NCBI GenBank assembly: GCA_966112615.1
Contig: CBHWDO010000001.1
Span: 248,001 to 312,000, forward strand
From: Flavitalea sp966112615
Lineage (GTDB): Bacteria > Bacteroidota > Bacteroidia > Chitinophagales > Chitinophagaceae
Length of the DNA stretch: 64,000 nt
Reading direction: 5' to 3'
Under the pieces are notes generated by a model. That model searched no databases. It saw nothing but the letters and a program-made list of their open reading frames with translations, and was not told the DNA's origin. The position numbers and the translations under genes are program-made. Within the stretch, counting starts at the first letter, position 1. Every line of letters begins with the position of its first letter. Below are positions 33,869 to 42,631 of this stretch, piece by piece.

Positions 33869-36025
33869 GGCAAATGCCACGTACTTATCTCCCGATTTAC
33901 TTCCAAGCTTTCCACCACCACACGCAATCACCACATACTGTTTCCCTTTCACCGTATAAATGGAAGGAGTGGCATAACCTGCAGCCGGCAAAGCCGCTTC
34001 CCATAATACTTTACCGGTCTTCTTATCAAAAGCGCGGATCTTATCATCCTGTGTGGAAGCTACAAAAACAAGTCCGCCTTTTGTAACCGCCGGACCTCCA
34101 TAAACCTGTGTTCCTGTTGCAGGAATTCCCATCTTTTTCAATGCTTCAAATTCACCTAGCGGAACCTGCCAGAGTGTTTGTCCTGTATTCAAATCAATTG
34201 CATTCAATGTGCCCCAGGGTGGTTTAATACCAGGATATCCATTCTTATCGGTAAACCTGTTGTAACCGGTCATGGTATATGGTACTTCATCCAAAATACT
34301 GTTACCCTGATTTACTGCACCGTTACTTGAAGGCTCTTTCATTTCCTTATTCATCAGGAAAGCTATCAGTCCCTGCTTCTCCGTTGCAGACAGTTGCCTG
34401 AATGCAGGCATCATATTTCTACCGTTATTGATAATACCGAGTATTTGTTCTTCATCCAGTCTTCCTTCAACTCCAACAAGTGAAGGATAGGAAGGTCCCG
34501 ATCCTTTAAGGTCCTGGCCATGACAACTCATACATTTTTGCTGGTAAACCTGCTTCCCGATTCCTTTCATTGACCGGTCGGTATTATCTTTTTTTGGAAG
34601 ATCGATCATGGTTAGAGACCATGGAAGATCCGAAGCATTCACATACATCACTCCCGATCCGGGGTCAACGGCAGCACCACCCCATTCACCGCCGCCATCA
34701 AATCCAGGAAAGATCCATGATCCTTCTTTGGAGGGTGGAGCAAAGGGTTCGGCGAACTTTATCTTATCAAAAGCTTTCAGCATGGAATCTTTGGTTAGTT
34801 CATCTACACCCCATACATCTGCTCTTTTAAAATCACTCCGGGCAAATGGCTTTGGCAATTCAGGAATTGGTTGAGTTGGCCATACTTCCTCTCCAGGTAA
34901 ACCATTTTGTGCAACAGGAACTTCTTTAATCGGGAATAGTGGTTCACCCGTTTCACGATTAAAAACAAAAACATATCCATGCTTGGTGATCTGTGCCACT
35001 GCATCGATCTTCTTTCCATTTCTTTCAATAGTAACAAGGTTAGGATTCGCTGCAAGATCCCTGTCCCACAGATCATGATGTACCACCTGGTAATGCCATA
35101 AATACTTGCCGGTTGAGGCTTCCAGGGCTACTAGAGAATTGCCGTAAAGATTGGAGCCCTTTCTGAAACCTCCATAGAAATCTCCGCCGATACTGCCTGT
35201 CGGAACATACACTATACCTCGCTTTTCATCGAGCGACATACCGGCCCAACTATTCGCACCTCCCAACTTCTTATAAGCATTTTTATCAGGCCATGTTTCA
35301 TAATTCTTTTCACCGGGATAAGGAATGGTATGAAAGATCCATTTTCTATTTCCAGTACGGATATCATATGCGCGAATATGACCAGGAGCGGCATCTGCAG
35401 ATTCATTCACCCTGCTACCCATGATCAGCAAATCCTTGTACATAATTCCAGGAGTAGTGGCAACAATAAAAGGATTGAAAGTTGATGTATCGCGGTCAAG
35501 TTCCTCAAGCAGGTCAATATAGCCGCCCTTTCCAAAACCCGCTACGGGCTTGCCATCAGAAGCATTGATGCACCATGTTTTCTGGCCAACATTATATAAG
35601 ATCCTGGCGGAGTCTGATGAAGGATCTTTCCAGTAAACAACTCCGCGACTTACCTTGAAATAAGCAAAAGGATCTTTTTTAGCATAAGTATCCATGGAAG
35701 CTGGATCGAAAACCCATTTCCTTGATCCAGTTGCGGCATCAAGTGCAAACAGTTTTAATGCAGGGCTCACACCGTACAGAACTCCATTAATGATAGATGG
35801 TGTGCATTGATTTTGAGAACGATTGGTGAGGCTGTCATGATCAGCACTGGAATAGATCCATGCCACCGACAGTTGTCCAACATTTTGAGGATTGATCTCT
35901 TCAGCTTCGGAATACCTTATTCCGGATGGTGATCCGGAATAGGTAGTCCACTGAAGATCTTTATCTGAAGAGGGTTTGCAACCAAATAATATAGCGAGTA
36001 AGAGTGCTGAAAAAGTAATTCTCAT
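33857..36025 (-). CDS. PQQ-dependent dehydrogenase lipoprotein with internal cytochrome c domain
   Basis: A 722-residue quinoprotein. The signal MRITFSALLLAILFGC is followed by a membrane-anchored mature protein. An eight-blade PQQ propeller starts at about residue 25 (DLQWTTYSGSPSGIRYSEAE; LFALDAATGSRKWVFDP) and resumes at the C-terminus (DKIRAFDKKTGKVLWEAALP). A cytochrome c domain with haem site CMSCH (498-502) and axial Met in NNGRNMMPAFRQL is inserted near residues 480-560 between blades. This arrangement is known in glucose/alcohol dehydrogenases of Bacteroidota. It should oxidise a sugar or alcohol in the periplasm and pass electrons through the haem. The substrate is uncertain. Confidence 0.9.
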   Translation of the reverse strand: MRITFSALLLAILFGCKPSSDKDLQWTTYSGSPSGIRYSEAEEINPQNVGQLSVAWIYSSADHDSLTNRSQNQCTPSIINGVLYGVSPALKLFALDAATGSRKWVFDPASMDTYAKKDPFAYFKVSRGVVYWKDPSSDSARILYNVGQKTWCINASDGKPVAGFGKGGYIDLLEELDRDTSTFNPFIVATTPGIMYKDLLIMGSRVNESADAAPGHIRAYDIRTGNRKWIFHTIPYPGEKNYETWPDKNAYKKLGGANSWAGMSLDEKRGIVYVPTGSIGGDFYGGFRKGSNLYGNSLVALEASTGKYLWHYQVVHHDLWDRDLAANPNLVTIERNGKKIDAVAQITKHGYVFVFNRETGEPLFPIKEVPVAQNGLPGEEVWPTQPIPELPKPFARSDFKRADVWGVDELTKDSMLKAFDKIKFAEPFAPPSKEGSWIFPGFDGGGEWGGAAVDPGSGVMYVNASDLPWSLTMIDLPKKDNTDRSMKGIGKQVYQQKCMSCHGQDLKGSGPSYPSLVGVEGRLDEEQILGIINNGRNMMPAFRQLSATEKQGLIAFLMNKEMKEPSSNGAVNQGNSILDEVPYTMTGYNRFTDKNGYPGIKPPWGTLNAIDLNTGQTLWQVPLGEFEALKKMGIPATGTQVYGGPAVTKGGLVFVASTQDDKIRAFDKKTGKVLWEAALPAAGYATPSIYTVKGKQYVVIACGGGKLGSKSGDKYVAFALKK

Positions 36026-36044
36026 TGGTCGTTAGTTACTACCA

Positions 36045-36115
36045 ATGTATTCAATTTCCGATTACCGATTTCTGTATTTCATTCGCGATTCCCAATTCCG
36101 CATTCCCGATTCTCA
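36045..36115. repeat. CCGATT-type short tandem repeat tract, copy C1
   Basis: Irregular units such as TTTCCGATTACCGATTT, CGCGATTCCCAATTCCG and CATTCCCGATTCTC fill the gap between the PQQ gene and the PfkB gene. Similar units on the opposite strand (GGAATGGGGAATCGGGAAT) are at 61424. No stem with a T-run is evident. Confidence 0.5.
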
Positions 36116-36121
36116 AAATTC

Positions 36122-37042
36122 CTACCCTACATGCTGAAAATTCACCAGCTGCACAAACTGCTGCACCCTTGCATCAATATCCTGCTGAGTGATCTCTCTC
36201 ATTTTTTCAGGACCAAATTTTTCCACGCAGAAAGAAGCCAATGCAGATCCAACAATGATCGCATTCTTCATATTTTCAAAAGAAATATCACCGGTCTTTG
36301 CAATATGACCAATGAAACCTCCGGCAAATGTATCTCCGGCTCCGGTTGGATCAAATACATCTTCCAAAGGCAATGCTGGAGCGAAGAAAACTTTGTCTTC
36401 ATGGAACAGCAAGGCACCATGCTCACCCTTTTTGATGATCACGGTCTTTGGTCCCATCTTCATGATCTCTCTGGCAGCTTTCACCAGGGAGAACTGTCCA
36501 CTTAATTGTCTTGCTTCACTGTCATTTACCATCAACACATCCACCATGGTCAATACTTCTTCCAATTGTGGCATAGCGATTTCCATCCAGAAATTCATAG
36601 TATCCATTACGATCAGCTTTGGACGCTGCTTCATTTGCTGGATCACGGATTTCTGCAACTTTGGATCAAGGTTTCCAAGCATCAGGAATTCTGTTCCCTG
36701 GAATGATTCTGGAATAGATGGGTTGAAATCGGCCAGTACATTCAGGTCTGTCACCAGCGTGTCGCGGGTATTCATATCCATATGGTAACGACCACTCCAG
36801 AAGAAGGACTTCTTATCAGGCACTACCTGTACGCCATCGAGCTGAACGCCACGATTTTCCAGTTCTTTCATTTCTTCCTGTGGAAAATCAAATCCCACAA
36901 TAGAAACCTGCTGAACAGGCTTTACGAAATTGCTTGCTGCATATGCAACATAAGTGGCAGATCCACCGATGATCTTGTCATTCTTTCCAAATGGAGTTTC
37001 AATAGCGTCGAATGCCATTGTACCTACAACAATGAGGGACAT
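36122..37042 (-). CDS. PfkB-family sugar/nucleoside kinase
   Basis: A 306-residue kinase of the ribokinase/PfkB family. The N-terminal glycine motif is KIIGGSATYVAYAASNF, and the C-terminal signature DPTGAGDTFAGGFIGHIAKT carries the catalytic Asp and anion hole. MVNDSEARQLSG matches the N/DxxE magnesium motif. It phosphorylates a sugar or nucleoside with ATP in the cytoplasm; the substrate cannot be decided from sequence. It is transcribed divergently from the paa regulator gene (147-base gap) and shows no link to the phenylacetate pathway. Confidence 0.9.
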   Translation of the reverse strand: MSLIVVGTMAFDAIETPFGKNDKIIGGSATYVAYAASNFVKPVQQVSIVGFDFPQEEMKELENRGVQLDGVQVVPDKKSFFWSGRYHMDMNTRDTLVTDLNVLADFNPSIPESFQGTEFLMLGNLDPKLQKSVIQQMKQRPKLIVMDTMNFWMEIAMPQLEEVLTMVDVLMVNDSEARQLSGQFSLVKAAREIMKMGPKTVIIKKGEHGALLFHEDKVFFAPALPLEDVFDPTGAGDTFAGGFIGHIAKTGDISFENMKNAIIVGSALASFCVEKFGPEKMREITQQDIDARVQQFVQLVNFQHVG

Positions 37043-37142
37043 AAGGTAATTTTTGTGCCGTGGCTTTTAAAAATGAGTATTGAATGGCTAAGCAAAACGC
37101 GGCAAAACTAACTTAAAATACAGTCTAAATAAAATCATTCAC

Positions 37143-37156
37143 CTAACAGGCGTTCG
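37143..37156. promoter_or_regulatory. Candidate PaaR operator upstream of the TetR gene
   Basis: CTAACAGGCGTTCG, fitting CTAAC-N4-GTTnG. It has one mismatch to CNAACGNNCGTTNG, the palindrome reported for Thermus PaaR (recalled from literature). It lies 5 bases before a perfect -7 box (TATCTTTG), so binding would block the promoter, consistent with autoregulation. Confidence 0.65.
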
Positions 37157-37161
37157 TTTTT

Positions 37162-37169
37162 TATCTTTG
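37162..37169 (+). promoter_or_regulatory. Bacteroidota-type -7 box of the paa regulator/operon
   Basis: TATCTTTG is a perfect match to the TAnnTTTG -7 element, 20 bases before the ATG of the TetR gene. No clear -33 TTTG is visible; the predicted operator occupies the spacer region. Confidence 0.5.
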
Positions 37170-37189
37170 AGCATTACCCCCTTTGTACA

Positions 37190-37771
37190 ATGAAGAGTAA
37201 AAAAGTAAGTCCAAGAAAAGAGGTCATCCTTTCCAAAGCGGCAGAACTGTTTCGTGAGAAAGGTTATAATGCTTCATCCATGCGCGACCTGGCCGAAAAA
37301 GTTGGCGTGGAAGCAGCCAGCCTGTACAACCACATCAAATCAAAATCAGATATCCTGCAGGAGATCTGTTTTAAGATAGCCAACCAGTTCATGACCGAGA
37401 TGGACCAGATCACCGCCAGTAAAAAATCGGCGATCCAGAAAGTGGAAGAGATCCTTCGGTTCCATATCCGACAGATGGTAAATAATTATGAAGAAGTATT
37501 TGTGAGTGATCGCGAATGGAAACACCTGACTGACCCATACTTATCGAACTTTCAAAACCAGCGACGTGTTTATCGTCAGCGTATCGCTGCAGTGATCCAG
37601 GAAGGCATTGAAAAGAACGAAATCAAACCGATCGATGCTCCTACTGCCGTGCTGATCATGCTTCATGCTGTTAGCGGGATCGAATCATGGCATCGAAGCC
37701 ATAAAAAGATCAGTGCTGAACTGCTTGAAGAAAATATGGTCATGATCATGATCGAAGGACTGAAGAAGTGA
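37190..37771 (+). CDS. paaR: TetR-family regulator of phenylacetate degradation
   Basis: A 193-residue TetR repressor with the N-terminal helix-turn-helix EKGYNASSMRDLAEKVGVEA ASLYNHI and an all-helical ligand domain. It is the first gene of the paa cluster, 29 bases before paaE. PaaR-type TetR repressors are released from DNA by phenylacetyl-CoA or a related CoA ester. Candidate operators (CTAAC-N4-GTTnG) lie upstream of this gene, of paaA and of paaZ. The symbol is assigned from context and operator similarity, not from a clear sequence signature. Confidence 0.85.
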   Translation: MKSKKVSPRKEVILSKAAELFREKGYNASSMRDLAEKVGVEAASLYNHIKSKSDILQEICFKIANQFMTEMDQITASKKSAIQKVEEILRFHIRQMVNNYEEVFVSDREWKHLTDPYLSNFQNQRRVYRQRIAAVIQEGIEKNEIKPIDAPTAVLIMLHAVSGIESWHRSHKKISAELLEENMVMIMIEGLKK

Positions 37772-37800
37772 TGCTGTATTGTTCAAATTAATCTTACTGC

Positions 37801-38880
37801 GTGGCCCTACATTTTCACCCTCTCGCTGTGCGTGAAGTCAGGAGAGAAACTAACGATTGCGTTTCTGTTGCCTTTGATGTGCCCGGAGAATTGAATGATA
37901 TATTCCGGTTTCGGCAGGGCCAGAACCTTACAATAAAAACCTCCATCGGCGGAGAAGAAGTCAGGAGATCTTATTCGATCTGCAGCTGTCCGCTCGACCA
38001 GGAACTCCGGATTGCCATCAAAAAAGTGGATGGCGGACTATTTTCAAGCTGGGCCAATGAATTCCTAAAACCGGGAATGACCCTCGATGTAATGCCGCCT
38101 TCTGGCAAATTCTATACGGAATTGTCACCGGACCAGGCCCGTAACTATCTTGCTATTGCCGCTGGAAGCGGAATTACGCCCATTCTTTCTATCATCAAAA
38201 CAACCTTGCTGACTGAACCGGGCAGCAGCTTTACCCTGGTATATGGAAACCGGAATCGCGCTTCCATTATTTTTAAAGAAGAACTTGAAGCCCTGAAAAA
38301 CAGGTTCATCAACCGGTTTTCGGTAGTGCATGTGCTGAGCCGGGAGATCATGGATACGCCTGTCAACTCAGGAAGGATCGATGAAGAAAAGATCAGCCAG
38401 CTCGAAGGCAGATTGATCAACCTGGAAAAAATTGATGAAGTCTTTATCTGCGGGCCCGAGACTATGATCAGGTCGGTTAGCAAATACCTTGAACAACAGG
38501 GAGTTCCATCAAAAAATATTCATTTCGAATTATTCACCATACCCGGCCACACCGCTTCACAAAAACAAACGGAGCACTATTCCGGCAACTCGGGTCCTTC
38601 GAGTGCCGTTACAGTAAAGCTTGATGGCATTGCTTTCAATTTCGACCTGCCCTATGGTGCAGCAACCATCCTGGATGCAGCATTACAACAGGGTGCAGAT
38701 CTGCCATTCGCCTGCAAAGGAGGCGTTTGTGCCACCTGCAAAGCAAAGCTTACCGAAGGAAAAGTAACGATGGATAATAATTATTCGCTCGAACCGGATG
38801 AGATTGCTGCAGGATTTATACTCACCTGCCAGGCTCACCCGGCAAGCGAAAAAGTGACCATCGACTTCGATGCGCGTTGA
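37801..38880 (+). CDS. paaE: Phenylacetyl-CoA epoxidase reductase subunit
   Basis: A 359-residue reductase. An FAD-binding domain (about 10-100: RQGQNLTIKTSIGGEEVRRS, RSYSIC) is followed by an NAD-binding domain (about 105-230: IAAGSGITPILSIIKTTLLT; EVFICGPETMI) and a C-terminal plant-type 2Fe-2S ferredoxin domain with Cys in FACKGGVCATCKAKL and LTCQAHP. It passes electrons from NADPH to the PaaA diiron centre. The start is GTG at 37801, giving MALHFHPLAVREVRRETNDC, which aligns with the usual PaaE N-terminus. It is placed first among the structural genes here rather than last as in the E. coli order. Confidence 0.95.
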   Translation: MALHFHPLAVREVRRETNDCVSVAFDVPGELNDIFRFRQGQNLTIKTSIGGEEVRRSYSICSCPLDQELRIAIKKVDGGLFSSWANEFLKPGMTLDVMPPSGKFYTELSPDQARNYLAIAAGSGITPILSIIKTTLLTEPGSSFTLVYGNRNRASIIFKEELEALKNRFINRFSVVHVLSREIMDTPVNSGRIDEEKISQLEGRLINLEKIDEVFICGPETMIRSVSKYLEQQGVPSKNIHFELFTIPGHTASQKQTEHYSGNSGPSSAVTVKLDGIAFNFDLPYGAATILDAALQQGADLPFACKGGVCATCKAKLTEGKVTMDNNYSLEPDEIAAGFILTCQAHPASEKVTIDFDAR

Positions 38881-38897
38881 GTTTTTCCTTACATTTA

Positions 38898-38911
38898 CTA
38901 ACAACTGTTAG
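38898..38911. promoter_or_regulatory. Candidate PaaR operator upstream of paaA
   Basis: CTAACAACTGTTAG is a perfect 14-base palindrome (CTAACA-AC-TGTTAG) matching CTAAC-N4-GTTnG. It fills the short gap between paaE and paaA, ending 4 bases before the paaA ATG. It implies an additional regulated promoter for paaABCD inside the operon. Confidence 0.65.
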
Positions 38912-38915
38912 CCAT

Positions 38916-39845
38916 ATGCAGGAACTAGAAACCAGATTCCAGGAAAGGATTGATGAAGAGATCCGGATAGAACCGAAAGACTGGATGCCAGAAAAGTATC
39001 GGCAAACACTTATCCGGCAGATCAGCCAGCATGCCCATTCTGAAATAGTAGGTATGTTGCCGGAAGGAAATTGGATCACGCGTGCTCCAAGCCTGAAAAG
39101 AAAAGCTACCCTGATCGCAAAAGTTCAGGATGAAGCAGGGCATGGTCTGTACCTCTATTCTGCTGCAGAAACCCTTGGTATCAGCCGTGAACAAATGATT
39201 GCTCAGCTTCATTCCGGTAAAGCAAAATATTCTTCAATTTTTAATTATCCCACCCTGACATGGGCCGATATCGGTGCCATTGGATGGTTGGTGGATGGAG
39301 CAGCCATCATGAACCAGGTTCCGCTTTGCAGGAATTCATATGGGCCTTACGCTCGTGCAATGGTCCGTATCTGTAAGGAGGAAAGCTTTCACCAGCGCCA
39401 GGGATTCGAGATCCTCCTAACCCTGAGCCGCGGTTCCGAAGGGCAACGGCAAATGTGCCAGGATGCCATCAATCGCTGGTGGTGGCCTTCAGTGATGATG
39501 TTTGGACCAAATGATGCAGCTTCCCCTCATACTGCTCAAAGTATGAAGTGGAAGATCAAGCGATTTACCAATGATGAATTAAGACAAAAGTTTGTGGATG
39601 TCTGCGCGGAACAAGTCAGGATCCTCGGCATGACCCTTCCTGACCCTGATTTAAAATGGAATGAAGAAAGGCAGCACTATGACTTCGGTCCTATCAATTG
39701 GGATGAATTCTGGGATGTTGTCAATGGCAATGGACCCTGCAACAAAGAACGTTTAAAAGCCAGGGTTGATGCCCATGAAGAAGGAGGCTGGGTGAGGGAA
39801 GCAGCCAATGCTTATGCTAAAAAACAAACAAAGATCACATCATGA
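38916..39845 (+). CDS. paaA: Phenylacetyl-CoA epoxidase catalytic subunit A
   Basis: A 309-residue diiron ferritin-like subunit. Carboxylate and His ligands lie in helices such as QISQHAHSEIVGMLPEGNW, VQDEAGHGLYLYSAAETL and RICKEESFHQRQGFEILLTL (the ExxH pairs). With PaaB, PaaC and PaaE it converts phenylacetyl-CoA to the 1,2-epoxide. The ATG at 38916 (MQELETRFQERIDEE) is chosen; the in-frame extension upstream crosses the operator and overlaps the paaE end. Its stop overlaps the paaB start by 4 bases. Confidence 0.97.
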   Translation: MQELETRFQERIDEEIRIEPKDWMPEKYRQTLIRQISQHAHSEIVGMLPEGNWITRAPSLKRKATLIAKVQDEAGHGLYLYSAAETLGISREQMIAQLHSGKAKYSSIFNYPTLTWADIGAIGWLVDGAAIMNQVPLCRNSYGPYARAMVRICKEESFHQRQGFEILLTLSRGSEGQRQMCQDAINRWWWPSVMMFGPNDAASPHTAQSMKWKIKRFTNDELRQKFVDVCAEQVRILGMTLPDPDLKWNEERQHYDFGPINWDEFWDVVNGNGPCNKERLKARVDAHEEGGWVREAANAYAKKQTKITS

Positions 39846-40123
39846 ATGAATGGCCATTATACGAAGTTTTTATAAGGTCCAAACAGGGACTTGATCATAA
39901 ACATGTCGGCAGCCTGCATGCGGCCGACCCTCAAATGGCGATTGAAAATGCCAGGGATGTTTATACCCGGAGAATGGAAGGCGTCAGCATCTGGGTTGTG
40001 GAAAGCAAATACATTCATGCATCCAACCCGGATGAAGCGGATTCATTTTATGAACCTGCCAATGATAAAGTGTATCGCCACCCCACATTCTATGACCTTC
40101 CAGACGAATTAAAACATATGTGA
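39842..40123 (+). CDS. paaB: Phenylacetyl-CoA epoxidase subunit B
   Basis: A 93-residue subunit, the usual PaaB length. It begins MNEWPLYEVFIRSKQGLDHK with the family pattern HKHVGSLHAADPQMAIENAR and ends YRHPTFYDLPDELKHM. It is a structural subunit of the PaaABCE multicomponent oxygenase that bridges PaaAC dimers. It overlaps paaA (ATGA) and paaC (TGATG), so translation of the three genes is coupled. Confidence 0.97.
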   Translation: MNEWPLYEVFIRSKQGLDHKHVGSLHAADPQMAIENARDVYTRRMEGVSIWVVESKYIHASNPDEADSFYEPANDKVYRHPTFYDLPDELKHM

Positions 40124-40884
40124 TGATGGACCCCAAGATCGAACTGGTACTCCATTTAGCGGATAATGCGTTAATACTGGGGCACAGGAACAGCGAATGG
40201 ACCGGCCACGGACCAATACTGGAACAGGATATAGCGATTTCAAATATTGCCCTCGACCTGGTTGGGCAGGCGCGTAATTTTTACCAGTATGCAGCACAAC
40301 TGCTCAATGAAGGTTCAGGAACAAAAGACCACACAGAAGATACCCTCGCATACCTGCGCGACGGTGGAGCATTTCGCAATCATAATATTACAGAATTGCC
40401 AAAAGGCGATTGGGCTGTCACCACCCTTCGACAGTTCCTGGTTAGTCTTTATCAAAAATATTATTACAGTGAATTAATGCATTTGGGAGATAAACAGCTC
40501 CAGGCAATAGCAGAAAAATCACTGAAGGAGATCGATTATCATATCAAATGGAGTGGAGAATGGGTTGTAAGGTTGGGTGATGGAACTGAAGAATCAAGAC
40601 GCCGCTTGATCGTTGCACTTGAGGAACTTCGGCCTTATACCCAGGAATTTTTCCATCCTGCTTCCTTCGAAAAAGACCTGGATCTTAAAGCCATTGAAGA
40701 GCAATGGAGACAACATGTCATCAGGGTTTTTGAGATGGCCACAATTCTCAGTGAATACAGTGATATTTCATCTGTCAGTCATTACAAAACCACTGGCAAA
40801 GATGGAATTCATACGGAGCACCTGGGCTATATCCTGGCCGAGATGCAATATCTTCAAAGAACATATCCTGGTTGTGAATGGTAG
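40123..40884 (+). CDS. paaC: Phenylacetyl-CoA epoxidase structural subunit C
   Basis: A 253-residue ferritin-like subunit that scaffolds PaaA. Features include NALILGHRNSEWTGHGPILE, ISNIALDLVGQARNFYQYAA and YYSELMHLGDKQLQAIAEKS. The ATG at 40123 overlaps the paaB stop; a GTG one codon earlier is unlikely. Its stop lies inside the paaD start region (7-base overlap). Other positions in the helices match the non-catalytic PaaC role known from the E. coli complex. Confidence 0.96.
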   Translation: MMDPKIELVLHLADNALILGHRNSEWTGHGPILEQDIAISNIALDLVGQARNFYQYAAQLLNEGSGTKDHTEDTLAYLRDGGAFRNHNITELPKGDWAVTTLRQFLVSLYQKYYYSELMHLGDKQLQAIAEKSLKEIDYHIKWSGEWVVRLGDGTEESRRRLIVALEELRPYTQEFFHPASFEKDLDLKAIEEQWRQHVIRVFEMATILSEYSDISSVSHYKTTGKDGIHTEHLGYILAEMQYLQRTYPGCEW

Positions 40885-41444
40885 ATCAGCAAAACATAAC
40901 AGTGGAGCAGGTTGAAAAGATCCTGTCTTCGGTAATGGACCCCGAAGTACCTGTTTTGTCGATCCTGGACCTCGGAATTGTAAGAGATATCCAGGTTGGC
41001 CCTGGTAAAGTGGAAGTCACCATTACTCCAACTTATTCCGGTTGTCCTGCCATGGATGTGATCCGAATGAATATTCACATGGCCCTGGCCGCCGGGCTGA
41101 ACGATCCTGGGGGAAACTCAGGGCTGAACTATCCGCAGGATCGGGCTGAAGGCGATGGCGCTAAACCCCAAATCCTCGTCCACACCATCCTTTCGCCTGC
41201 CTGGACCACCGACTGGATGTCAGAATCAGGCAAACAAAAACTGAAAGCCTATGGGATTGCTCCTCCCAACCAAAAAGCGCTGGTTTGTACACCGGATCTT
41301 TTTGCAGAAGAAGAAGCGGTTCAGTGCCCAAGGTGTAATTCTTTCAACACAGAATTAATCAGCAAATTTGGGTCAACAGCCTGTAAATCCCTGTATCGTT
41401 GCAAAGACTGTCACGAACCCTTCGATCATTTTAAATGCCACTAA
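40878..41444 (+). CDS. paaD: PaaD, Fe-S assembly-type protein for the epoxidase, with in-frame insertion
   Basis: A 188-residue protein. The N-terminal MIP18/DUF59 domain (ILSSVMDPEVPVLSILDLGI; TYSGCPAMDVI) is followed by the PaaD hallmark LSPAWTTDWMSESGKQKLKA and a C-terminal zinc/iron ribbon (CPRCNSF, then CKDCHEPF). PaaD is needed for maturation of the epoxidase. Residues about 72-97, between the DUF59 core and LSPAWTTDW, are extra compared with the family as I know it. They are encoded by DNA with three GGGCTGAA units that look like the intergenic B repeats. The frame is kept and conserved motifs on both sides are intact. Confidence 0.93.
   Translation: MVDQQNITVEQVEKILSSVMDPEVPVLSILDLGIVRDIQVGPGKVEVTITPTYSGCPAMDVIRMNIHMALAAGLNDPGGNSGLNYPQDRAEGDGAKPQILVHTILSPAWTTDWMSESGKQKLKAYGIAPPNQKALVCTPDLFAEEEAVQCPRCNSFNTELISKFGSTACKSLYRCKDCHEPFDHFKCH
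41091..41168. repeat. B-repeat-like insertion inside paaD
   Basis: Within the paaD frame, GCCGGGCTGAACGATCCTGG, CAGGGCTGAACTATCCG and CAGGATCGGGCTGAAGGC repeat the GGGCTGAA unit of the intergenic B family. CGATCCTG and CAGGATCG are inverted with respect to each other. About 78 bases (26 codons) appear added, with no frameshift. Confidence 0.6.
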
Positions 41445-42223
41445 AGATGGATGCTATTCTCTTCGAAATAAAGAACGGAGTTGGAATTATTACCCTGAAC
41501 CGACCGGATAAACTGAATTCCTTCAACCGATCGATGGCCCTTGCCCTTCAGGACCGCCTCGATGAGTGCAAGCAGAATAAGGAAGTAAGATGTATTCTCC
41601 TAACCGGCGCGGGTAAAGGGTTTTGTGCAGGCCAGGATCTTGCCGAAGTAATGGATCCCGAAGGGCCGGGAATGAAAAGAATTCTTTCCGAGCATTATAA
41701 TCCAATTGTCACTAGGATCCGAAAACTGGAAAAACCGGTGGTTGCAGCCGTGAATGGTATTGCCGCCGGTGCAGGTGCGAATATTGCACTGTGCTGTGAT
41801 ATTGTACTGGCATCTTCATCAAGTGCTTTCATCCAGGCCTTTTCAAAGATCGGGCTGATCCCCGATAGCGGTGGAACCTATTTCCTTCCCCGGTTGATAG
41901 GCTTTCAGAAAGCATCTGCCTTGATGATGCTGGGCGACAAAGTATTAGCGCAGGAAGCCGAAAGAATTGGAATGGTGTACAAGATCTTTCCTGCAGAAAA
42001 TTTTATGGAAGAAGCGTGGAAGATCGCATCGCAATTAGCAATGATGCCTACCAAAGGCTTGGCTTATACAAAACAGTTGCTGAATCTATCCTACGACAAT
42101 GACTTCCAGGAGCAGCTCCAGGATGAAGACATTGTTCAGCAAAGAGCAGCATCAACAAAGGATTTTAAGGAAGGAGTCAATGCATTCCTGGAAAAAAGAG
42201 AACCAGTATTTAAAGGAGAATAA
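41435..42223 (+). CDS. paaG: Enoyl-CoA hydratase/isomerase, probably the ring-epoxide isomerase PaaG
   Basis: A 262-residue crotonase-fold enzyme. The N-terminal pattern is VGIITLNRPDKLNSFNRSMA, the CoA/oxyanion segment is LTGAGKGFCAGQDLAEVMDP, and the second glycine motif is NGIAAGAGANIALCCDIVLA. SKIGLIPDSGGTYFLPRLIG carries the catalytic acid. The AGQDLAE sequence is typical of PaaG, which isomerises the epoxide to oxepin-CoA. PaaF-like hydratase is the alternative; only one crotonase is in this cluster. It overlaps the end of paaD; ATG 41447 is an alternative start. Confidence 0.9.
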   Translation: MPLKMDAILFEIKNGVGIITLNRPDKLNSFNRSMALALQDRLDECKQNKEVRCILLTGAGKGFCAGQDLAEVMDPEGPGMKRILSEHYNPIVTRIRKLEKPVVAAVNGIAAGAGANIALCCDIVLASSSSAFIQAFSKIGLIPDSGGTYFLPRLIGFQKASALMMLGDKVLAQEAERIGMVYKIFPAENFMEEAWKIASQLAMMPTKGLAYTKQLLNLSYDNDFQEQLQDEDIVQQRAASTKDFKEGVNAFLEKREPVFKGE

Positions 42224-42630
42224 TGGAAGCAATTCAGATCATCGCTCATATGATGCACAAGGATGAATTCAGCCAGTGGCTTGGAATTCAACACGAAGAA
42301 ATTGAACCCGGGATATCAAAACTCAGTATGACGGTTCGTCCCGAAATGTGCAATGGATTTGGCGTTGCTCATGGTGGGATTACCTATTCACTTGCAGACA
42401 GTGCTCTTGCTTTTGCCAGCAACGGGCGGGGAAGACATGCATTAAGTATTGAAACTTCTATCTCTCATATCATTCCAGTAAATAAAGGAGATGAATTAAC
42501 TGCTATGGCTGAAGAATTAAGCCTGGAAGATAAACTTGCCATTTATCTTGTAAAGATCCTCAATCAAAACCAGCAATTGGTAGCAGTGTTCAAAGGAACT
42601 GTTTATCGCAAACAAACCGCGTGGGAATAA
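42223..42630 (+). CDS. paaI: Phenylacetate-type hotdog thioesterase
   Basis: A 135-residue hotdog thioesterase. MCNGFGVAHGGITYSLADSA contains the HGG motif and Asp typical of PaaI. It hydrolyses CoA esters that accumulate when the pathway is blocked and so protects the CoA pool. It overlaps the paaG stop (ATGG within TAATGG) and is followed by paaY after one base, so the operon is tightly coupled. Confidence 0.94.
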   Translation: MEAIQIIAHMMHKDEFSQWLGIQHEEIEPGISKLSMTVRPEMCNGFGVAHGGITYSLADSALAFASNGRGRHALSIETSISHIIPVNKGDELTAMAEELSLEDKLAIYLVKILNQNQQLVAVFKGTVYRKQTAWE

Positions 42631-42631
42631 T

